This document shows positions 52,176-60,674 of a stretch of DNA of 64,000 nucleotides, piece after piece. The stretch lies in the NCBI GenBank assembly GCA_034659015.1, contig JAYEGL010000001.1, positions 248,001-312,000 of the forward strand, written 5' to 3'. The translations under genes and the position numbers were made by a program. The notes beneath the pieces were generated by a model that had not been told where the DNA came from, did not search any database, and saw only the letters and a program-made list of their open reading frames with translations. The first letter of the stretch is position 1. Each line of letters begins with the position of its first letter. The stretch is from Maricaulis sp034659015 (GTDB lineage: Bacteria; Pseudomonadota; Alphaproteobacteria; Caulobacterales; Maricaulaceae).

Positions 52176-52778
52176 CTACGTCTTCCGCCCTACGCGCAGC
52201 GTCACGTAGAACGCGCCGCCGCCGCCATGGCGGATATGGGCCGGCGCCAATCCTGACACATACTGACGCAGTTCCGGAAGGCCCAGCCATTCCGGGAGCT
52301 TGCGGCGGAGCACACCGGGCTCCTCGACATAATCCCAGGGCGCGGCCTCTCGCTGGCGCGCCTTCAGACCCTTGCCGGTGATCACCAGCACGGTGCGGTA
52401 TCCGCTGGCATGGGCCATCATGACAAAATGCCGGAGCGAGGCGTAGGCCCGGTCCTGGGTCAGCCCGTGCAGGTCGATCCGCGCATCGATGTCGACCCGG
52501 CCGCGGCGCACGCGTTTCTCGGTGGAGCGGTCGTGCGGGACCGGCGGGTGATGGGTGGCCGGGGCCCGGTATTCGTGACGGCGCGGCAGGTGCGAACCCG
52601 GCGCCCTGGGCGATACGTCACCTTGTGCGACATCAGTGTCGCCGGACCGCACCGCCGGCGGGACATCCGCGTCCTCTTCAAGCGACCGCTTCTTCGCCTC
52701 GTCGAGCGGCGTGACCGTGCGCGCCACCTTCTTCCAGAGGGCGTGCTCCTCGGGCCGTATGGTCCGCTTGCGCTTCAT
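52176..52778 (-). CDS. smrA: Smr-domain protein
   Basis: 200 residues with a C-terminal Smr (small MutS-related) domain: DARIDLHGLTQDRAYASLRH contains the DLHG motif, and TVLVITGKG the GKG motif; GVLRRKLPEWLGLPELRQYV follows. Smr domains are DNA or RNA nicking nucleases. The N-terminal 90 residues are charged and probably disordered. 6 bp after mltA on the same strand; mltA-smr next to secB/Tim44 is a common alphaproteobacterial order. Confidence 0.88.
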   Translation of the reverse strand: MKRKRTIRPEEHALWKKVARTVTPLDEAKKRSLEEDADVPPAVRSGDTDVAQGDVSPRAPGSHLPRRHEYRAPATHHPPVPHDRSTEKRVRRGRVDIDARIDLHGLTQDRAYASLRHFVMMAHASGYRTVLVITGKGLKARQREAAPWDYVEEPGVLRRKLPEWLGLPELRQYVSGLAPAHIRHGGGGAFYVTLRVGRKT

Positions 52779-52784
52779 CGGCGC

Positions 52785-54050
52785 TCACGCCGGATCCTGC
52801 TCGGCGAACAGGCGCGCCACCACGGTGTGCGGCAGCAGCATCACCCAGTCCGCCTCGGCCCGCGTCGATCCGGCGCGGCGCTCGGCCGCCTCGCCCCAGC
52901 CCCAGAAGAAATCCGCCCGCAAGGGCCCGGTGATCGCCCCGCCGGTATCCTGGGTGACAACCAGGCCCGACCACGCGCCCAGTTCCGGGAGCTCCGCGCT
53001 CAGCCAGACCGGCACGCCATAGGCATGCTGCGACGGGTCGACCGCGATCGAGGCCATCGGCGTCAGCGCCACGCCGGACGCACCGGAGGGCCCGACGGAC
53101 GGATCGTCCAGCACCTGCGTTTCGAAAAAGACATAGCGCGGATTGACCGAGAACAGCGCGGCCGTCGCCTCCGGCCCGTTTTCCTCCAGCCAGCGCTCGA
53201 TGCCGGCCTTGGAGGCCGCATGCGCCTCCAGCTCGCCGCGCTCGATCAGCTCGCGGCCGATGGAGCGGTAGGGCAGGCCGTTATGGGCGGCGAAGGCGGC
53301 GCGCTCCTGGTGCCCGTCCGGCCACACGAGGCGGCCGGAGCCCTGGATCTGCAGGAAAAAGACATCGGCCGGCCGGCCCCAGGCAAAGATCTCACCGGCA
53401 TCCTGGCGCTCGATCTCGGCGCGGTCCTTGTAAAGCACCAGCTCGCCCGCGCGCACCTCGCCGACAATCCGGCGTCCGGCGAGACTGTCGTCGAACCGGC
53501 CCAGATCGACGGTGACGAGATCGTCGGGCCGGCGGCGCAGCGGCTGGGTGAACTCACCCTGAGGCGCGCTGCGGACATGCACGAAGGGTTCGTAATAGCC
53601 GGTCAGAAGACCGGTGTCGGCCCGGCTTGCACTGCCCGGATCGGTCGCGACGACCCGGACCGGGGTGAACACCGCCTCGAACACGGCCTGCAAGCCGGCC
53701 TCCGCGCCCACCGCATCGAGCTGGGTGCACGCATCCTGCCATTCCGCGACGGTGCCGGCCCATTCCGCGCGGGTGCTCAGCGGCGCCTCGGCCTCGCGCA
53801 GCGCGCGGCGTTCGCAGTTTCGCAGGAAGGCCTGGCGGGCCGCTGTCAGATCGGCCGCGGACCAGCCGGACAGGGCTTCCCAGGAGACCGGTTCGAAAGC
53901 CAGCGTGCCGGGCAGCGGGGCCGGCGGTTCAGGTTCGGGTTCCGGCGCGGTGTCCCGGGCCGGCTGGCAGGCCGCAAGCAGCGCCAGGGCGAGACCGGCC
54001 AGACCGGCCAGACCGGCCCATCCGCTCCGGTCTTTATGCCGATGCGACAC
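52785..54050 (-). CDS. mltA: MltA-type membrane-bound lytic transglycosylase
   Basis: Peptidoglycan-cleaving lipoprotein of 421 residues. A GTG start at 54048-54050 gives a lipoprotein signal SGWAGLAGLAGLALALLAAC with lipobox LLAAC, then a Pro/Glu-rich linker and the MltA domain: LLTGYYEPFVHVRSAP, FFLQIQGSGRLVWPDG and the C-terminal 3D domain with VVTQDTGGAITGPLRADFFW, whose Asp in QDTGG is the catalytic acid. No ATG exists near the signal peptide, so GTG is the only sensible start; it overlaps the Tim44 gene's end by 17 bp. Confidence 0.9.
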   Translation of the reverse strand: MSHRHKDRSGWAGLAGLAGLALALLAACQPARDTAPEPEPEPPAPLPGTLAFEPVSWEALSGWSAADLTAARQAFLRNCERRALREAEAPLSTRAEWAGTVAEWQDACTQLDAVGAEAGLQAVFEAVFTPVRVVATDPGSASRADTGLLTGYYEPFVHVRSAPQGEFTQPLRRRPDDLVTVDLGRFDDSLAGRRIVGEVRAGELVLYKDRAEIERQDAGEIFAWGRPADVFFLQIQGSGRLVWPDGHQERAAFAAHNGLPYRSIGRELIERGELEAHAASKAGIERWLEENGPEATAALFSVNPRYVFFETQVLDDPSVGPSGASGVALTPMASIAVDPSQHAYGVPVWLSAELPELGAWSGLVVTQDTGGAITGPLRADFFWGWGEAAERRAGSTRAEADWVMLLPHTVVARLFAEQDPA

Positions 54051-54663
54051 GGGTGAGGACCCAGTTGGGATTGTTGTCGTCGGTGCGGCGCTGGAAGACC
54101 CAGTCCTCGTGGACGGTGGACAGGCGGCTGAAATCGCCGGCCACGGGCTTGCCGTCCGCATCCACGGTTTCCGTGGCAATCTCGGCATCGAAATGCACCT
54201 TGATCGTCGCGGTGTGATCGGTGTGCTCGGCTTCGGTGATCTCGGCGCTGCGGATGCGCTCGATCTCGGTACGCACGGTCTGGCCCGCCGCCTCGCGCTT
54301 GTCGATGGCCGCTTCGTAACGGGCATAGACCGCATCGGCCAGCAGGGGTTTGAGCGCCTCGCGATCGCCCCGGGCAAAGGCCTCGACGATCATCTCGTAG
54401 GCCTTGCGGGCGCCCTCTAGGAAACGGTGCGGGTCGAAACGGCTGTCCGCGTGGGCGATGGCCTCCAGCCCGGCCGCGGCCGGACCCTCGAAAGCGGGCC
54501 GCAGATGGGCGGCATTGCCGGTCTTTTCGCCGTCGGGCCGTTCCACCTCGCGGCTGGCCGGGGCTTCCATATGGCCTTCGCGCCGGCCCAGAACGGAATA
54601 CAGGCGGATGGCGAAGAAGACGGCGATCGCGCCGAAAAGCAGGGTCGAAAGGAGTTCGATCAT
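54034..54663 (-). CDS. Tim44/TimA-domain protein
   Basis: 209 residues with one N-terminal membrane helix (LLSTLLFGAIAVFFAIRLYSVLG, about 4-24) and a C-terminal Tim44-like domain (FLEGARKAYEMIVEAFARGD, then the beta-rich IKVHFDAEIA ... VHEDWVFQRR). In Caulobacter TimA is an inner-membrane homologue of mitochondrial Tim44, encoded near the origin, with a proposed role in membrane-protein insertion or assembly. Start taken at the ATG at 54663; a TTG one codon upstream is possible. Divergent from secB by 188 bp. Confidence 0.88.
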   Translation of the reverse strand: MIELLSTLLFGAIAVFFAIRLYSVLGRREGHMEAPASREVERPDGEKTGNAAHLRPAFEGPAAAGLEAIAHADSRFDPHRFLEGARKAYEMIVEAFARGDREALKPLLADAVYARYEAAIDKREAAGQTVRTEIERIRSAEITEAEHTDHTATIKVHFDAEIATETVDADGKPVAGDFSRLSTVHEDWVFQRRTDDNNPNWVLTRVASA

Positions 54664-54851
54664 CAAGGGCCGCCAAGCAAACGGGACAAAGGGTCTTGGC
54701 CACAGATATAGGCTCTTATCGGGCGCGCGTCAGCCTCTGCGCTGTGGAGCTGCCTGCTTGCCGCGCCGGGGCCTGCGTGGTAACGGGCGCGCTTCGTTTG
54801 CACACGGCCCCGCGGGGGCCGGACGTTCACCTTGCCCATCCGGGGACCCAC

Positions 54852-55385
54852 ATGACCGACGCACCGTCCACGCCCAATCCGACCCAGACGCCCGAACAGC
54901 CCCAGCTCCGGGTACTTGCGCAATACGTGAAGGACCTGTCCTTCGAGAACCCCGGCGCTCCGGATACGCTGCGCCCCGGCCAGCCGGCCCCGGGTATCGA
55001 TCTGGCGATCGACGTGAAGGCCCGCGCCCTGGGCGAAGACAGTTTCGAGGTCGTGCTGGTGATGAATGCCCGCGCCACCCGCAAGAACGACGCCGGCGAG
55101 GAAACCGTCACCTTCATCGCGGAACTGTCCTATGGCGGCCTGTTCCGGCTGGCCAACATTTCCGAACAGGAGCGCGAGCCCTTCCTGCTGATCGAGTGCC
55201 CGCGCATGATCTTCCCCTATGCGCGCCGCATCCTCGCGGACGTCACCCGCGACGGCAATTTCCCGCCGCTGATGCTGGATCCGGTCGATTTCGCCAGCCT
55301 CTACCGGCAGCAGCTCGCCAAGCGCGCCGCCGCCGTTCCGGGCCCTGAAACCAACGGCAATGGCGATCCGGCCGCGTCGAACTAG
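54852..55385 (+). CDS. secB: SecB export chaperone
   Basis: Cytoplasmic chaperone of 177 residues that holds preproteins unfolded for SecA. RVLAQYVKDLSFENPGAP is the near-universal SecB start; FIAELSYGGLFRLANISEQE and LIECPRMIFPYARRILADVTR with GNFPPLMLDPVDFASLY are signature segments. The ATG at 54852 has GGGGA upstream; the longer frame above it overlaps the Tim44 promoter. Ends in a convergent gap with dnaQ filled by inverted hairpins. Confidence 0.96.
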   Translation: MTDAPSTPNPTQTPEQPQLRVLAQYVKDLSFENPGAPDTLRPGQPAPGIDLAIDVKARALGEDSFEVVLVMNARATRKNDAGEETVTFIAELSYGGLFRLANISEQEREPFLLIECPRMIFPYARRILADVTRDGNFPPLMLDPVDFASLYRQQLAKRAAAVPGPETNGNGDPAASN

Positions 55386-55421
55386 CTGCCTCGGCAAGCT
55401 TCCGGCCTGGCAAGCGGTCCC

Positions 55422-55571
55422 CCTTCCCCTTGATGGGGAAGGTGTCCGGCGCAGCCGGACGGAAGGGGTGAATCCCGGGGCTCGACCTTCAAGCACAAAG
55501 CGGCAGGTACCTCGCCCCCACCCCATCCACCACGCCTGCGGCGCGGTCCCCCTTCCCCATCAAGGGGAAGG
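55422..55571. repeat. Pair of inverted hairpins enclosing 108 bp, between secB and dnaQ
   Basis: 55422-55442 is CCTTCCCC-TTGAT-GGGGAAGG and 55551-55571 is its exact reverse complement, with loop ATCAA. Each is itself an 8 bp stem-loop, and each is preceded by GCGGTCCCC. The two together form 21 bp inverted repeats around a short noncoding spacer, a MITE- or BIME-like arrangement in a convergent gap where no gene is seen. Confidence 0.65.
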
Positions 55572-55585
55572 ATGGAATGCACATC

Positions 55586-56278
55586 CTAGAGGTTCGACAG
55601 GCGTTTCCAGAGCGCGTCCTCGCCCATCTCCTCGATAAAGGCTGCATGGGCGGCGCGCTCGGTCTCCGTGACCCGCGAGGCAAGCGGCCGCGGCCGCGCC
55701 GGTCGGGCCGGAAACGTCACCTTGCCGTCCTCCGAGGCGCTGCGGCCAGACAGGTCGAGCGCCCGGGTGCGGCCGCCCGTCAGTTCCAGATAGACCTCGG
55801 CCAGCAGCAGGGCGTCGATCAGCGCGCCGTGCTTGTCCCGCGTGTCGAGCGAGATTTCGAACCGCTTGCACAGCGCGTCCAGCGAGACGTAGGAGCCGGG
55901 GAATTTCGCCCGGGCGATCCGGGCCGTGTCCTTGAACCGGTCGTCGGGATAGATGTCGACGCCCAGCCGGGCCAGTTCCATATTGATGAAACCGCGGTCG
56001 AAGGGCGCATTGTGGGCGACCAGGACCGCATCGCCGACAAAGCCCAGGAAGTCCTCGGCGATCTCCTCGAATAACGGCTTGTCGGCAAGGAATTCCGCCG
56101 TCAGGCCGGTGATCTCGGTCACTTCCCGCGGTATGGAGCGCTGCGGATTGACATAGGCATGATAGGTCTTTCCGGTCGGGATGCAGTCGATCACCTCGAC
56201 GCAGCCCAGCTCGGTAACGCGGTCGCCGGTATTGGGGTCGAGCCCCGTGGTTTCCGTGTCGAAGACGATTTCGCGCAT
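55586..56278 (-). CDS. dnaQ: DNA polymerase III epsilon subunit (proofreading exonuclease)
   Basis: DEDDh 3'-5' exonuclease of 230 residues. Exo I IVFDTETTGLDPNTGD (D7, E9), Exo II VLVAHNAPFDRGFINMEL, and Exo III HGALIDALLLAEVYLEL provide the four acidic residues and the catalytic His. The C-terminal part (AAHAAFIEEMG) binds the alpha subunit. Lies 20 bp after coaE, at the end of the ppsR-maf-aroE-coaE chain. Confidence 0.95.
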   Translation of the reverse strand: MREIVFDTETTGLDPNTGDRVTELGCVEVIDCIPTGKTYHAYVNPQRSIPREVTEITGLTAEFLADKPLFEEIAEDFLGFVGDAVLVAHNAPFDRGFINMELARLGVDIYPDDRFKDTARIARAKFPGSYVSLDALCKRFEISLDTRDKHGALIDALLLAEVYLELTGGRTRALDLSGRSASEDGKVTFPARPARPRPLASRVTETERAAHAAFIEEMGEDALWKRLSNL

Positions 56279-56298
56279 AGTCCGCCCCGTTTCCCGCG

Positions 56299-56889
56299 TC
56301 AGGCGCGCAGCGCCTCGATGATCTTGCCAACCTGCTGACGTGCATCGTCGAAACCGCCCGATGTTTCAACGATATAATCCGCCTTCTCCAGCTTCACCGA
56401 ATCAGGCGTCTGGCGGGCGATTATGGCCTCCAGCTTGGCATCCGTCATGCCGGGTCGCTTCAGCACGCGCTCGCGACGCACATCGTGCGGCGCATGCACG
56501 GCAACCACCGCATCGACATGGGCATGCCCGCCGGTCTCGAACAGCAGCGGCACATCCAGGATGACGATATCGGCACCATCGCGTTCGGCCGCGTCCAGAA
56601 AGTCCTGACGCGCCTGCGCCACCAGGGGATGGACAATGGCTTCCAGGCGTTCGAACCCTCCCGGGTCCTTGCGCAGGGCCGCCGACAGCCGGTCGCGATC
56701 GATCGACCCGTCCTCGCCCGTGGACCCGGGAAAGGCGGCCTCGACCGGTGCGACCGCCGCACCGCCGGCATCGTAGAGCGCGTGCACACAGGCATCGGAG
56801 TCGAAGACGGGTATGCCGGCCTCGCGGAACATGTCCGCCGTCGCCGACTTGCCCATGCCGATGGATCCGGTCAGGCCGACAATCTTCAC
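56299..56889 (-). CDS. coaE: Dephospho-CoA kinase
   Basis: Last step of coenzyme A synthesis; 196 residues. Walker A is GLTGSIGMGKS (residues 5-15); VLDVPLLFETGGHAHVDAVV and RPGMTDAKLEAIIARQ are signature segments. The start ATG overlaps the aroE stop by 4 bp (ATGA), so it is translationally coupled. Normal length. Confidence 0.95.
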   Translation of the reverse strand: MKIVGLTGSIGMGKSATADMFREAGIPVFDSDACVHALYDAGGAAVAPVEAAFPGSTGEDGSIDRDRLSAALRKDPGGFERLEAIVHPLVAQARQDFLDAAERDGADIVILDVPLLFETGGHAHVDAVVAVHAPHDVRRERVLKRPGMTDAKLEAIIARQTPDSVKLEKADYIVETSGGFDDARQQVGKIIEALRA

Positions 56890-57740
56890 GACGTCTCTCC
56901 CAGCGCCTCGAGCAGGACCGGCCGCACCGGCGGACCGGACGGGGCGGGCACGCCGAAGAAGGCCTGGAAACTGGGCACGGCCTGGCCGATCAGCATGTCG
57001 AGCCCGTCGATGACGGTCAGCCCGGCGCGGCTCGCCCCGCGCAGGAAGCCCGTCATCAGGGGCGTGTAGACACTGTCGAAGACCACAGCGCCCGGCCTGG
57101 CCCGGACCCAGTCCATGTCCAGCTCGTTCTGACCTTTAAGCCCCAGCGCCGTGGCGTTGACGACCAGATCGGCGTCGCTCAGCGCGTCATTCCGGTCCGC
57201 CCACTCGACGATCCGGGCCTTCGGGGCGAGCGCGCCGGCCAGGGCTTCGGCGCGTGCACGGCTCCGGTTTGTCAGGATCAGCCGGGAAATGCCGGATGCG
57301 ACCAGGGCATGGACGAGGGCGCGCGACGCGCCGCCGGCGCCGAGGACGAGGGCCGTGCTTTGCGCATAGGGAATACCCGCCGGCTCCAGGGCGGCCAGGA
57401 AGCCGCGGGCATCGGTATTGTCGGCGGTGATGCCGTCGGCCCCGAATGTCAGGAGATTGGCGGCACCGATCGCCGTTGCGGCGGGCGAGGCCCTGTCGGC
57501 GAGGGCGAGCGCGGCCTCCTTGTGCGGCAGGGTGACGTTCAGCCCGGCCGCCTGGCTGTGCGCCAGACCGCGCACGAAGGCCTCGAAACCCGCCGGAGCG
57601 ACAGCAAAGGGCAGATAGGCGGCATCCAGGCCCAGACCGGCGATCCAGTGACCCATCAGACGCGGCGACAGGGAATGGGCCACGGGATCGCCGACCACGC
57701 CGGCCAGCGCCGCCGACCCTGACAGGCCGGTGACAGTCAT
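56886..57740 (-). CDS. aroE: Shikimate dehydrogenase
   Basis: NADPH-dependent enzyme of the aromatic pathway, 284 residues. Shikimate-binding SLSPRLMGHW (S23, S25) and NVTLPHKEAAL with the catalytic Lys, nucleotide-binding VLGAGGASRALVHALV, and VVFDSVYTPLMTGFL are present. The family's usual HN of SPxxHN reads HW here. The start at 57740 is fixed by the 4 bp overlap with maf; the longer frame lies inside maf. Confidence 0.94.
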   Translation of the reverse strand: MTVTGLSGSAALAGVVGDPVAHSLSPRLMGHWIAGLGLDAAYLPFAVAPAGFEAFVRGLAHSQAAGLNVTLPHKEAALALADRASPAATAIGAANLLTFGADGITADNTDARGFLAALEPAGIPYAQSTALVLGAGGASRALVHALVASGISRLILTNRSRARAEALAGALAPKARIVEWADRNDALSDADLVVNATALGLKGQNELDMDWVRARPGAVVFDSVYTPLMTGFLRGASRAGLTVIDGLDMLIGQAVPSFQAFFGVPAPSGPPVRPVLLEALGETS

Positions 57741-58327
57741 GACCGGATCACCCCGAATTGTCTCAGCGCCGCGAGCAGGGGAAGCAGCGGAAGACCGAGA
57801 ATGGCGTAGTAATCGCCCTCGACCCGGTCGAACAATTGCGCGCCCAGACCTTCGAAGGCGTAGGCGCCCACGCTGGCGGTCAGCGCGAAACCGGCCTCGT
57901 TCAGGTACATGTCGAGAAAGGCATCGGAAAAGTCCCGCACATGAAGGGTCGAGGTCTGCTGGTGTTGCCAGACGCATTCGCCATCCCGGCACAGCGCGAG
58001 GCCGGCGTGAAGATGATGGTCGCGGCCGCGCATCGCCATCAGCCGGTCGCGGGCCAGCTCGGCGCGGGGCAGCTTGTCCAGCAAGGCACCGTCCAGCTCC
58101 ATGGTCTGGTCGGCACCAAGCACGAGCGCACCCGGCCGCCGTCTGGAGACCGCTTCCGCCTTGGCCCGGCCGAGGACCAGTGCCATGTCGGCGGGATCGA
58201 GCTCCGAACGCTCAGCCTTGATGACACTCTCGTCGACATCCGGCTTTTCGACACGGAAGGGTATGCCGGCGTTTTCCAGCACCTGGCGGCGGATCTGGCT
58301 GCCGGAGGCAAGAATGAAGTCCGTCAT
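57737..58327 (-). CDS. maf: Maf-family nucleotide pyrophosphatase
   Basis: House-cleaning nucleotide pyrophosphatase of 196 residues acting on modified or mis-formed NTPs. FILASGSQIRRQVLENAGI matches the Maf signature loop, VLGADQTMELDG has the catalytic Asp, and YAFEGLGAQLFDRVEGDYYAILGLPLLPLLAAL is split by the conserved EGLG and GLPL motifs. Start at 58327 follows from the 4 bp overlap with the ppsR stop. Confidence 0.92.
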   Translation of the reverse strand: MTDFILASGSQIRRQVLENAGIPFRVEKPDVDESVIKAERSELDPADMALVLGRAKAEAVSRRRPGALVLGADQTMELDGALLDKLPRAELARDRLMAMRGRDHHLHAGLALCRDGECVWQHQQTSTLHVRDFSDAFLDMYLNEAGFALTASVGAYAFEGLGAQLFDRVEGDYYAILGLPLLPLLAALRQFGVIRS

Positions 58328-59166
58328 GAATTGGCCGACCGCTTCTCGTTGAGCAGATTGATGATTTTCGCGGCCGTCTCTTCGATCGAGCGGCGGGTGA
58401 CGTCGATCGTGGGCCATTTGTATTTGGCGAAAAGGCGCTTGGCATAGAGGATCTCGTCGCGCACGGCGAAGTCGTCGATATAGTCGGTATCGCGATCCTC
58501 GTTGAGGCTGAGCAGCCGGTTCCGCCGGATCTGCACGATGCGTTCCGGCGAGGCGGTCAGTCCGACCACCAGCGGATTTTTCAGCGTGTAGATCTTGTCG
58601 GGCAGGGGCACGTCCTTGACCAGCGGGATGTTGGCGGCCCGGAAACCGCGATGGGCGAGGTAGACGCTGGTCGGCGTCTTCGAGGTCCGGCTGACGCCCA
58701 GGAGCACGATGTCCGCAGCCTCATAATCGTCGCCCTGGCCGTCGTCATGAGCCATCGTGTAGTTCAGCGCGTCGATGCGGCGGAAATATTCCGCATCCAG
58801 CGAGCGCTGCGCCCCGGCGCGGCTGGCCACCGGGCGTTCCAGATAGGCGCTGAGCGTGGCGAGCATGGGATCGAGAATGGCGATCGCCGGCACGCCGATC
58901 TCGGCACAGCGCGTTTCCAGCTCGCGGCGAAGATCGGCATTGACGATCGTGTACATGACCACGCCGGGATAGGCCTCGATCTCCTCGAACACCCTTTCCA
59001 TCTGCCGCGAGGACCGAACCAGGGCGTAAAGGTGTTCCAGGGGGTGGGTGCCCTCGAACTGGGCCACCGAGGCGCGCATCACCTCCATGAGCGTTTCGCC
59101 GGTCGAGTCGGACACCATGTGGATGTGAAAACAGGTCTCGAACGTGTTGGACGGCGGAACGGTCAT
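58324..59166 (-). CDS. ppsR: Pyruvate, phosphate dikinase regulatory protein (DUF299, kinase/pyrophosphorylase)
   Basis: Bifunctional ADP-dependent kinase and Pi-dependent pyrophosphorylase of 280 residues that controls PPDK or PEP synthetase. FHIHMVSDSTGETLMEV opens the fold, and the P-loop LLGVSRTSKTPTS lies at about 155-167. It is the homologue of the Caulobacter gene that flanks the origin (RP001 type). First gene of the ppsR-maf-aroE-coaE chain, all joined by 4 bp ATGA overlaps, transcribed away from the candidate oriC. Confidence 0.94.
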   Translation of the reverse strand: MTVPPSNTFETCFHIHMVSDSTGETLMEVMRASVAQFEGTHPLEHLYALVRSSRQMERVFEEIEAYPGVVMYTIVNADLRRELETRCAEIGVPAIAILDPMLATLSAYLERPVASRAGAQRSLDAEYFRRIDALNYTMAHDDGQGDDYEAADIVLLGVSRTSKTPTSVYLAHRGFRAANIPLVKDVPLPDKIYTLKNPLVVGLTASPERIVQIRRNRLLSLNEDRDTDYIDDFAVRDEILYAKRLFAKYKWPTIDVTRRSIEETAAKIINLLNEKRSANS

Positions 59167-59621
59167 GGCAGCGGGGCCCCCGGATGGCGTTTACGATCTG
59201 TTAACAAGTCGGGAAAACCGGCCCGCCTTTTTCCGATCGCATCTGACCCTGTTGGTAGTACCGGGTGTTACCCGGCACAACCAACACCTCTTTCCACATG
59301 CAACCGGGCTGTGGGAAAGCGTGTGGGTTTTTTCCGGCTGTGCAAGACAAGATCGGATTTATCGACACGATATTCCTCGAGAATCCGGGTTCACGCCATT
59401 GAATCATAAAGGATTTCTCGTTTTCCCCACTATCCCGGCAATCGGGGCTGTGAACAAGCGGCCGGGGAGAATGAGAGGCGGTAAAACGGTATAACCGGCG
59501 TCCCCAACATGATCCACGGCACAACAATTACCTCAATTCATTTACTTGGTTTTAAGAGATGAAAAGGGGCTGGTGAAAAGAACGCATTGATCCCGTCTCC
59601 CGCCACGAATAAGCAGTCGGG
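59167..59621. other. oriC: Candidate chromosomal replication origin (oriC)
   Basis: 455 bp gap between ppsR (minus) and hemE (plus), the position of the Caulobacter origin. DnaA-box-like 9-mers against TTATCCACA: 59359-59367 TTATCGACA (8 of 9); 59290-59298, 59310-59318, 59449-59457 and 59510-59518 (7 of 9 each). CtrA-like site TTTA-N7-TTAA at 59541-59555, and a GTTAAC half-site near 59200. GANTC methylation sites at 59381-59385 and 59401-59405. The tract 59521-59575 is markedly AT-rich and could be the unwinding element. It also holds the promoters of both flanking genes. Position plus motifs support the call; no skew or replication data were available. Confidence 0.7.
59541..59555 (+). promoter_or_regulatory. 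CtrA-like site in the candidate origin
   Basis: TTTA-(CTTGGTT)-TTAA, one base from TTAA-N7-TTAA, 67 bp before hemE in the AT-rich tract. In Caulobacter CtrA bound at such sites blocks initiation and represses the hemE-side promoter. Confidence 0.5.
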
Positions 59622-60659
59622 ATGACACAGAGTTCGAAAAAGCCGCTTCTCGCGGTCCTGGGCGGAGACGTCCGCACCCCGCCGCCTGTCTGGCTGATGC
59701 GTCAGGCCGGCCGCTATCTCGACGAATACCGGGAGGTCCGCTCCCGGGCCAAGAATTTCATCGATTTCTGCTTCTCCCCCGATCTGGCTGCCGAAGTGAC
59801 TCTGCAGCCGATCCGGCGCTTCGGTTTCGACGGGGCGATCCTGTTCGCGGATATCCTGCTCATCCCGATCGCCCTGGGCCGGAAGGTCTGGTTCGTGACC
59901 GGAGAAGGTCCCAAGCTGGACCCCTTCGATCCGCTGGATTTCGAGGCGCTGACGCCCGAGCGCGCCGAAGAGGTTCTGGCGCCGGTCGGCGAGACGCTGC
60001 GGCGCGTGGCGCCGGAACTGCCCGGCGAGACCACGCTGATCGGTTTCGCCGGGGCACCCTGGACCGTGGCGACCTACATGGTCGAGGGGGGCGGATCCAA
60101 GGACCGCTTCTCCGCACGGGTGGCGGCCTGGCGGCATCCGGAAGCCTTCGACGGCATGCTGGAGAAGATCGCCGACGCCACGGCGCGGTATCTGGTCATG
60201 CAGGCCCGGGCCGGGGCGGACGTGCTCAAGATTTTCGACAGCTGGGCGGAAGGTCTGCCCGAACCGCTGTTCGAGCGCGTGGTGATCCGGCCGACGCGGC
60301 GGATTGTCGAGGCGGTCCGGGCTGCCGGCGTGGATGTGCCGATCATCGGTTTCCCCCGCGGTGCCGGGGCGTTCTATGCCCGCTATGCCCGCGAGACCGG
60401 GATCACGGCCATCGCCCTGGATACCGGCATGGATCCGGCCTGGGCCCAGTCCATGCTGCCGGAGGGCATGCCGGTTCAGGGCCATCTCGACCCGGCGGCC
60501 CTGCGCGCGGGGGGCAAGGCGCTGCAGTCGGAAACGCAGCGTTTGCTGGATGCCTGGTCCGGCCGGCCCCATATCTTCAATCTGGGTCACGGCATTACGC
60601 CCGATGTCCCGGTCGCGCATGTCCACGAATTGCTGGCATGTATCCGGGAGCGGGCCTGA
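59622..60659 (+). CDS. hemE: Uroporphyrinogen decarboxylase
   Basis: Heme pathway enzyme of 345 residues converting uroporphyrinogen III to coproporphyrinogen III. PPPVWLMRQAGRYLDEYREV is the substrate-binding signature (R27-QAG-R31); GFAGAPWTVATYMVEGGGSK and FNLGHGITPDVPVAHVHEL are also diagnostic. First gene of hemE-hemH-hemJ, transcribed away from the candidate origin. Start ATG at 59622 lacks a strong ribosome site. Confidence 0.96.
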   Translation: MTQSSKKPLLAVLGGDVRTPPPVWLMRQAGRYLDEYREVRSRAKNFIDFCFSPDLAAEVTLQPIRRFGFDGAILFADILLIPIALGRKVWFVTGEGPKLDPFDPLDFEALTPERAEEVLAPVGETLRRVAPELPGETTLIGFAGAPWTVATYMVEGGGSKDRFSARVAAWRHPEAFDGMLEKIADATARYLVMQARAGADVLKIFDSWAEGLPEPLFERVVIRPTRRIVEAVRAAGVDVPIIGFPRGAGAFYARYARETGITAIALDTGMDPAWAQSMLPEGMPVQGHLDPAALRAGGKALQSETQRLLDAWSGRPHIFNLGHGITPDVPVAHVHELLACIRERA

Positions 60660-60674
60660 GACAGGAGAACGCCT

